Origin: Magnolia sinica
Lineage: Eukaryota; Streptophyta; Magnoliopsida; Magnoliales; Magnoliaceae
DNA: 64,000 nucleotides
Assembly (NCBI RefSeq): GCF_029962835.1
Contig: NC_080586.1
Coordinates: forward strand, 67,085,501-67,149,500
Reading direction: 5' to 3'
Notes under the pieces: model-generated
What the model was told of the DNA's origin: nothing
Seen by the model: the letters and a program-made list of their open reading frames with translations, nothing else
Database searches by the model: none
Translations under genes and position numbers: made by a program
Part shown: positions 12,301 through 22,312 of the stretch, piece by piece
Layout: every line of letters begins with the position of its first letter
Numbering within the stretch: position 1 is the stretch's first letter

Positions 12301-15300
12301 TTGGGTTCGGATTTGAAAAAGAAAAAGATAAATTTCTGGAGAGATTTTTTACGAAAAAAGATCGAAATCTCATCGTCATTGCAGATTTTCTGGAGAAGAA
12401 GAGAGAATTTCGTAAAAACGAAAGCTCTCTTACTCTAAAGTTTTAAGGGAATGGAATCCGTGCAACTTTGGCTTTATTGAAGATGGTGCGGCCCTCATTG
12501 TGGGGCCCATCTTGATGTATTTCTAATAAATCCATGCCATCCTTACGTTTTTCCAGGTCATTCTAGGATACAAGCCCAAAAGTAAAGTAGATATATTAAT
12601 ATCTCTAGATCTTAATAAGATAAGCTAGAGATAAGAATGAGAGTAAAAGGAAGGGAGAGATTTAGGTCCACGTGTAGTTTTTTTGTTTCTTTTATTAATT
12701 TAGAACAAAGTTGTAAATGGAGAATGGCATGTAGCAGTGTTCACCCCTCTTTAAGCGTGAAGTGTAAGTTGCATAGCATAAGCTATATGCTACTTCTAGA
12801 TTTTTAATTAAGGTTGCGCTTAGTTGCATCAAATATCATGAAATTTCATGATATTTTTGCAACAAATTAGACTACTTAATAATGAAACGTCATGATGGTG
12901 CAACAAACATAGCATAAAATTATAGGAAAAATAGGGCAAAGAAGTATAAAATGAAGAAAGGGCAACTAAATTGATTTAATATTGTCACTTATATTATTTT
13001 ATTAAAATCATTGAAAAGGTCTAATTCTTATTGAAAATAGAAAATGTAACAAATCATTGAAAACATTAATTGATTTTAGCGTTTTAGTGAAAAATAACTT
13101 TTATTGTAAGCTAGATAGCGTGTAGTGTAGGCCATGTAGCATAGGCTACACATGACTTGAGCTATTTTCATGAGCTACTTAATGTTAAGACTAAGCTACA
13201 TTGCGTAGCATAAGCTATTTTACTTTAGAATAATTGTGTCTTTACAATATGTCTTTGTAGATGCTATGTCACATAGAGGGAGAAAACCCTATAAAATCAA
13301 TGCTTTGAATTGCGGTGTGCAAAATCTGTTCATGTACTCTTCCTATTTTCTTTCTTATCCATCCTGCATCACATTGTCAAATACCTCCAAGCTACTGACC
13401 AGAGAACATCATTTAATAATGCCCATCTACCCTCATAGATTGAATTTCCGTGAACCGACAATGGGAAAGGAATTCCTGGGCGTGGTGCAATCGGTTCACC
13501 CCAAAGTGGTAGCCGATCATGTCCCAATTTGTTTAGAATCCTCTAACATTGCATTGGACAACTCCACTCAGATTCCAAAAATTGGTGCCTTGAAGTTCAA
13601 GAATCAAGATTTCGTGCAAATGATTGAAAAAGCGGTGGGGTGAACAGAAAGTGGAGGGTTGGGCCAGTTTTAGAATCATTAAGAAGCTTTAGCGTATCAA
13701 GACCAGATTAAAAGAGTGGAGTAGAGAGAAGTTTGTGGCTGCTGCACAACATAAAGTAGGGATTTCATTAAGCACCATTCAGCAGATTGATGAGGAAGCG
13801 GATGGGCCAATTTATGAAGGAAAGTTTCAGGAAAGGGAGATTGAAGTTGGATTATGTCAGCCTCTTAAGAAGGGAAGAGTCTGCATGGCTTCAAAAATCT
13901 AGGGCTAAGTGGTTGAGTGAAGGGGATAGAAATACTACTTTCTACCACAAAGTTGCCAATGGAAGACCAGATACGAATCAGATTCAGAGTCTGTGTTCAA
14001 GGCACGCTAGTGGAAGATCCAGATGATGTAAAGTCTCTGGTTACTGATTTCTACTGTAATCCATACACTAGAAAGTAGTTTGTGATACAAAAACTATATG
14101 GCGTGCTTACCCGTGGAGGAAAGGATTGGTGCCAGAGAGTATTCAAAGAAGATTTAAGTCAAAGGTTTGTGGAGAACAAGGCTAGAGGCAGAGCACTGAG
14201 CACTAGGACCTGGTGGTTTCTCCATGACTTTCTTCCAAGCTTGTTGGGACATCTTGAAGGACCTGTTGGAGTTCATGCATGAATTCTTTCGTCATCATGA
14301 TCATGATCATGATCATCTCAGCCTTATCCCAATTAATTGGTGTCGGCTACATGAATCCTGTTTCACCATTCCACTCTGTCAATGGCCATACCTTCAGTTA
14401 AAACCCTAGCTCTTTTCTTACTACCTCCATCCACGTCCTTTTTAGTCCTTCCAATTGCCCTTTTGGAGCCTTCATCTTGTACCTACTTGCTCCTAACCAG
14501 CGCAATTCTCGGTCTCTGTTGCACATGACCAAAGTGGAACATGTGTCTGAAATCAAGGACTTTAGGCCAATTAGTCTTGGAAGTGGAGCCTATAGGAATC
14601 AGATCCTGGCAAAAGTTCTTTTGCAAGACTTTGTGAGGTGGCGGAAAATGTTACATGCTTACATCCCCTTCCGAGGGGCATTCATTAAGAAAAGACAATT
14701 TTTATTTTTATTTTTAAAATTTTGAAGATTGAAAAGACAAATTCTTGATGGTATCCTATTATCAAAGGATGCATCAATTCATGAGCTGCTGGCAATGAGG
14801 TTGGATCCTTTGTAAGATTGATATGGAAAAAACTATGATCATGTAGATTAGGAATTCTTACTCTATTTGCTTGCAAGAATGGGCTTCACCACAAAATGGA
14901 TAAGGTGGACTAAAGACTGCATTTCCTTGACTTCTTTCTCTATTATAATCAATGGGTCAGCGGCCAAACGCTTCTCAATCTCTATAGGTATTCTGTAGGT
15001 GGACTTATTCCCCCATACCTTTTTCTTTTGGGGTTCACAGCTTGAGTTTGATTTTGCCTGACCAAAAAAAAAAGAGCGTGAGTCTGTTAATGGAAAGGGC
15101 TTCTTCTAGTGGCCTTAGCATTGGGAACTCTAAATTAAAGATATCCCACCTACAGTTTGTGGATGGTACGCTCATTTTTTGTAGGGCATCTTTAGTGTAG
15201 TTGGATAAACGAGAAGCATCGTCCGGAGCTTTGAAGCTGTCTCAGGCCTTAGAGTGAAGGTCAGTGAAAGCGAATTGGAGGGAGCTGGTGTGATCAAGGG

Positions 15301-18300
15301 GGCGAGTTGGAGGCAACTGGTGTGAACAAGGGGATAGTGTGTAGCTTGGTGGAGGGGATGGGGTGCAAAAGAATCTGTCACATGCTTTTACCTTTGTCTA
15401 CCCCTTGGTGGCCATGCAAAAACAACCTCATTTTGGGACCAACTTGTTGAAAGATCAGCAAGGGAATTATCAAAATGGATAAGTATCTTTCATGAGTGGG
15501 AGGATAACTCTCATAAAAACGGCTTTATCTATTTATCCAGTGGGCCATCTGTCGATGGTTAAGATGCCGCTGGCTGTTGTTAAAGGTTGAGCGGATTCAA
15601 AGAAACTTCCTTTGGAAGGGGGATGACCTGGCTTTAAATTCCATCTAATGAGTTGGAAGAGGTGCAAAGGCCGATAAGTGGCGGTTCAGCGAGGAGCCTT
15701 CAGCCCTTTGGAGAGGGGTATTCTCAACGAAATATGGGGAATCTGGTGGTGGTTGGTTTCCTTGAATTCCTTCTGCATGGTCAGGGTTGGATGTCTGGAA
15801 AGGTGTTAGCATAGTGGGGAATGGGGATCTAAATGTTGATACTGTTGCCAAAGTTTCCTGAGAAACTAAGAAATGGCGCAGTTCATCGTTGGTGAAGAGA
15901 AAGTTCAGTTTTGGATTGACCCCTGGACTGATGATACCCTTGGCAGACTTATACCTGGGCCTATTCTCCCTCGCTTTGAATAGTGAGGAGAAAGTTTCCG
16001 ACTTCTATAAAATATTGGAAGGAACCAATTCTTTGGCTACAATATATTGGAAGGTACGCATAAATCTATCTGATGATGAGCTTATTTTGTTTGAAAACAT
16101 CATGAGTTTGTCGTGCAAGGCTAGTGTCAACCTTCTCGCCGAAGGTCAGGAAATCTAGAAGCATTCCCCACATACTCCATGTTTAAGATTCTCTTCGGAA
16201 TGTGGAGGGCAGATTCCAAGAGATTATGTTTGGAAGCCCCCCGTTCTACCTAGAGTGCAAGCCTTTTGCCTGGCTTGCTAAGGCCAACAAGATTCTTACA
16301 GTTGACAACTTGGAAAAATGCATGATGCAAACACCAAATATGTGCTTCTTGTGTAGGAACGGCGAACATGGAGAATCGAAATGGATTTAGTCAAACACAG
16401 CATTGCCTCGATGATTGTGGACTGGGCAGTTGCTAATCAGATTTTAGAGGTTGCTCATCTGAAGATGTTATGGCTATCTTCCAGGGAGAGCCAAATAGTG
16501 ACATCTAATGGTCCTTGGAAGCTTTTGTTTTGTATTGCCTTGTGCCTTTCCTTTGTTCCATGGCTTGTTGGTGTGAGGCCTCGTTAAATTGACTAGTGGG
16601 TCACTTGTTCAAGCTGTCTGATGTGTCTTCTCTTTTTTGCTTTGTAGTAAAATTTTCTTTGCCACATCATATAGACCTTATACCAATTAATTAGGGTCAA
16701 CTACACGAATCCTGTTTTGCCATTCCCCTCTATCAAGGACCATACCTTCAGTTAGGCCACATGTCATCCAGTTTTTTCTTACAACCTCCATCTACGTCCT
16801 TTTAGGCCTTCCCCTTCTCCAATTAGAGCCTCCAAATTGTACCAACTCACAACTTCTAACCGGCACAGTTCTTGGTCTCCATTGCACATGACCAAACCAT
16901 CTAAGTCTACTTTCCCACATTTTATTATCCATTGATGCTACTTCTAAGTTCCCTCAAATGCATTCATTTTGAACTCTATCCTTGCTCGTCTTGCCACTCA
17001 TCCCATCTCAACATACTCATTTCAGCGACACTCATCCTATGAACATGTTGTTCCTTAATTGGCCAACATGTTGCCCCATAAAGCATGACTGGTGCTCTTA
17101 TAGCTATTGTATAAGACATCCCTTTCAGTTGAGTGGTACACGACAATCACATAAAACTCTGGAGGTGCATCTCCATTTCTTCCACCCATCTTAAATTCTA
17201 TGGGCATCATCCTTCTCAATCTCTCCGCTCTTATGAATTATTGACCCAAGGTATTGAAAGTGGTCATTTTGGGAATCTTCTTGGTTATCAATCTTAACTA
17301 ATTCCTTGATTTCACTCCTATTGTTACTAAATTTGCACTCCATATAATATGTTCTAGTTTAACTAATTTTAAATCCTTTAGATTCTCAAGCATTTTTTCA
17401 TAAATCTAGCCATGCATACACCCTCCCACGTCTTGTCAATCAAAACTATGTCATATACAAACAACATACACCATTGGATCCCTTCTTGCAAATCCCTCAC
17501 TAACTCGTCCATAACCAACAGGGACTATTCAAATGAACAAGGTAAAAAAGGGAATAGGGATGTTTCCAAAAGCCCTTCTGAGTTCTTTTCTTGCGAGTGC
17601 CATTTGACTTTTCTGCATTTAATTGGCTCCGCACCACCAAAGGGATGTTTCTCAACTCCTCTTCCCCCAACTTTCAACACTCAAAACATCAAAGAAAAAT
17701 TCTTTGACTCCTCTTTGCCCAACTCAGAACACTCAAAACAGAATAGCGGTAGTTAATGCACCAAATCTCATCTCTCATGGGCACCATGCAGGCCATATGT
17801 CAGATCTTGGAGTGCTTGATGCTTGATAGATTGCTTGTGATTGGAATGACTTCTACCAAATACTCAGCCGGCTTAGTATTTCAACCTAGCTCTCCAACTA
17901 TGAAAATACTTGGATCCTTAAAAAACAGGGGTACCCAAATAGTATTCTCAAATACTTGGATAAGATAAAGGGGGCCTCTTTCCCAAGACATCCATATTTA
18001 TTGCAAATCTGGAGTAGTCTCTCGTTTGGCTGCAAATCTGGAGTAGGCAATTATCTAGGAGCTTTGTTAAGTGCACATGCATTACAATAAAGCTCGTGTA
18101 AATGCGACAAATGGCTTGCATGGCACAGAGGTGTGAAATCTAACCCATCCATCAGGTTTGTCCAACCGTGTACATGTTTTCCCAAAAATAAAATTGGGTC
18201 CAATCAGTATGTGGGCCCCAATACTGGAAATTGGTGGATGGGTTAGAAAACTTCAGCCAAGTTTCTCAAAGCCGCCCATTTGTTTTGTCAAAATCTGGCC

Positions 18301-21300
18301 TGCCTGAGTAGTGGATCCACCTGATTCTTGGGCTAGGGCATCAATATAGTGGTGCAGCTGGTGCTTTTCTGATGGATGGATTGGATCTCAAACCTATCGT
18401 GCCATGCTGGCACATGTGGCATGTTCATGACCTTTATCGCACATGTGTGGCTTAGCCAAAGCTCATTATCTAGAATCAGGTAGTATCAATTCAGCAGCAA
18501 ATTCATCCTGCGATATTGTTATGGAAATATTTCAACATGATTATACTTGCATTCACTAATCAATCCTTGTCATACCATTGTCTTAAGAATTTAGATATTG
18601 ATGATCAGCGAAAATCGCAATCCATGATTTTGACGTTTGATTGTGTTATATCAAATGCAACAGTTTAGTAACTATTTTTCCAATAAGAGTTTTCTCTGTT
18701 CATAGAAGATTTGCTGTATGTTTTCAGAACGGGGACAATGCCCATGTTCTAAGAATTTTTGATGAGGAAGTACAAGCGATGCAGTCAGCACGGAATTCAT
18801 CCTTAATGCTGGAAGAAGCATATAATACTGGAGTGGCCGTTCTCACAAAATATGCAGAACAAAGGGATCGTTTGAAGGTAACTAAGACTCTGGATTTGCA
18901 GCTGCTTCTTACAAAATTTCCTTGTTGAGATGTTCAGCAAACAATATGCTTAAATTCCTGAAGTTTGTCTGAAGTTTCTAGTCGTGACAAACAATATCAT
19001 AGATTGCCAACAACAACAACAACAACAATAATAAATGGCATATATGTTTTTTTTTTTTTTTTTGTAAATACTCAAATCATTTAAAAGAAATTTTGGCCTT
19101 TTTTTTTTTTAAATTCCTTCACTCGAAGCTTCTTCTTCTTCTTCTTTTTTCCTGTCATTTTCTTTCCCAAAAAGAAAACTAAAAGACAGATAAAAAATAG
19201 ATTGACATATGTGACTACTTTCACAGTCACAATCATCACACTTTGTGGCCCGTGATTTCGTCCATTTATTGATGGGCCCTTCCATGGGTTATGAATAGCC
19301 CATAGCCCTAAGGTACTACTATGCAGTCTTAATCCTAACTATCAGATAGGATTTTCTTGCTACTTGAACATAGAAATTGCTAAAGATATTCTTGCTTCTT
19401 GAATGTAGAAATTGCTAAAGATTTTCTTGCTTCTTGAATGTAGAAATTGCTAAAGATTTTCTTGCTTCTTGAATGTAGAAATTGCTCAAGATTGATTCAG
19501 AATGGTCTGTTTGTAGCTTACATTTTGATGGTTATCATCGTTTTGGGTGCAACTTTGGGGTATGACTTATCCATTATAGGGACCAATAGATAAATAGTCC
19601 AGATAATTGCTAGCCTCTTAATATGCAGCAATCATTCGTAGCCTCACTTTTTATTATGAGACTTGTTTGATAGATAATTGCTGGTACCTTTTCAAATATG
19701 TTTCTTTGGAGGAACAGTTAGGGCTGTACACAAACCGAGTTAGCTCGGTTAGCTCGCTCGACTCGACTTGAAAAAGCTCAATCCGACTTGGTTTGAAACT
19801 GAGTTCAAGCCGAGTCGAGCTGTCCCAAGCTCGATTCGGTTCGACTCGTGTACACTTCTAGGAACAGTTCTATGAGTGCAATTTTATTAGAGTTTCAGGA
19901 CAAGTCTTGATCATCATCATCATCTAAACCTTATCCCAACTAATTAGGGTTGGCTGTGTGAATCCTTTTCCACCATTCCACTATCAAGGGCTAGGGACAA
20001 GTCTCAATTAATTAATTCAAAGAGATGGTCTGTCAATTAGTATGACAGCTATGGTCTGGATCAGGCCAGGCCAGTGGAATGCATAAATCACAAAGAACAT
20101 CCTTTTCTTGACTTCTGTATTGCATTTTTAAGAGATTCTAGCCATTGGCTTTTGCCTGTATGTGTGAGCCCACAGAGACCTCATGTGCGAGCCAGTGGCA
20201 TGCCCCAATATGATGCCTCACTGTGACGTGTACATGAAATCTACTCTAACCATCAGGTGCAAAACCCATGTTAGGCCTAGGTTCCAAAAACTAGGCTGGT
20301 TGATGATTCAAGTGGGCCACACCAAGGGAAACTTGTTGTAGGGCTCTGCTGTGCATTGTATTGGACATCCACTCCGAACATCAGATACATCACCAAATTT
20401 TAAGTCGAGGGCCCAAAAACCATGCTGCTCCAATATTCAGGTAGGCTACACCAAGGGAAACAGTTGGGAAGAGGAATGCCCTTGATTTTTTTACAAGCTC
20501 CATTATGATGTCTATGTGAATTCTACTCCTACTATCAGGTGCATCACCACTTGTTATGCCTAATGCCCAAGAACTAGGCCCATCCCTGATCCAAGTGGGC
20601 CACACTAAAGGAAACAATTTGGAGGTTGGGCATCCCCTTGTATACACTATTCCTGGTCGTTTCGCCCACTTAAATTGTGGAAGGGCCTGAATTTTGGACC
20701 ATAAGCCTAACATTGGGTGACATATTTGATGGTTAGTGGATTTCACATACACATCATGGTGGGTCCCACCTTTTGTAGGAGACTAGGACTGTGTGTGTGT
20801 GTTCACAATATCAGTGATGTAGAAACTCCCTTGAATCTGAATAGTTATCAGCAATTTGTCGCCTATGTATCGACACGCGATAATATCGGCAAAATACTGC
20901 CCGAAGCCCTCTTTAAAAGTTCCCTTGTATCAACTATAGTGATGACATTATAACCAATACAGCTCGATAAGGGGGAAAAGGGTACGGGCATAAATGCTCA
21001 GAACTTTAGAAAATATCTAAAATATAGACAAAAAAAAAAGAAGTTTTCTTAAGATTTTTTTCTGGGGGATATGGGTTGGAGGTGGATTTTTGACCGCCTC
21101 TCTTCAAGTTTTTTTGTAATTAAAATCCCTCATTTGGGAGAAATCGGGGAGCGGATTGCCTGTGGCACCCACCACAGGGATATCCCTATGGCACAATGTG
21201 GCCCAAGCTCTATGGGGCCTACTGTGATGTATCTGTTTTACCCACACCACCCATCCATTTTGCCCTCATTTTAGGGCATGTGCCCAAAAATGATGCAAAT

Positions 21301-22273
21301 CCAAAGCTCAAGTGGACCATATCACAGAAAACAGTGGGGATTGAATGCCCACCATCAAAAACTTCTTGGGGCCACAGATGTTTTGGATTGAGCTTATATT
21401 TCTGTTTTCCCATCATCCAGGTCTATGTGACCTTATGAATAGGTTAGATGGCAAATAAAACATCACGGTGGACCCTAGGAAGTTTTCAACGACGGGCATT
21501 CAATCCTCACTGTTTTCTGTGGTGTGGCCACTTGAGCTTTGGATTTGCATCATTTTTGGGTTCATGGCCTAAAATGAGCTGGCAAAACAGATGGACGGCG
21601 TGGATAAAGCACATACATCACGGTAGGCCTCACAGAGCTTGGGCCACATTGTGCCACATGGATATCCTTGTGTTGGGCACTGCAGGCAATCCACTTCCAA
21701 GAAACTGACACTCCAAAGTTCTGGTGGGTCGGAACATTAAAGGGGGGGAAAATCATTCCTAATATTTTTCATGGATTTTATTCGAGTTGAAAATTGAAAG
21801 ATCTGGGGATCGGAATTGGAGAAATTTGAAATTTTGGGGAAAATCTAAAATAACTAATTGATGGCCTAAATTTTAGTGTGTTGATGAATGTTGGCCGATC
21901 TATTCATTCATGTAAATTTCTTGATTTTTCAGAATTTTTTAAAATGTTGAAAATTAATTAAAAAGTCTGTTTTCATTGGAAAATATAATTTCAACCTATT
22001 TTTCTTAGATTTTTTTATATCTATTTTATTTATGATTGTATGTTGATGATGGATGGAGTCCATTTCTTAAGAAATAAAAATTCTAAAAATATCATAAATA
22101 AACTGTTTTTTAAATTATTTTTTCATTTCAAAAATTATATTTTTCATGGATGCATGGTTGTATCACACAATGCATGTATGTGTGTATAGATGGATGGATG
22201 GATGTATTTATGTATGTATGTATGTAATGTATGCATATGTATGTATGTATATGTGCATAGATGGGTGGTTGGT

Positions 22274-22312
<39 letters not shown>

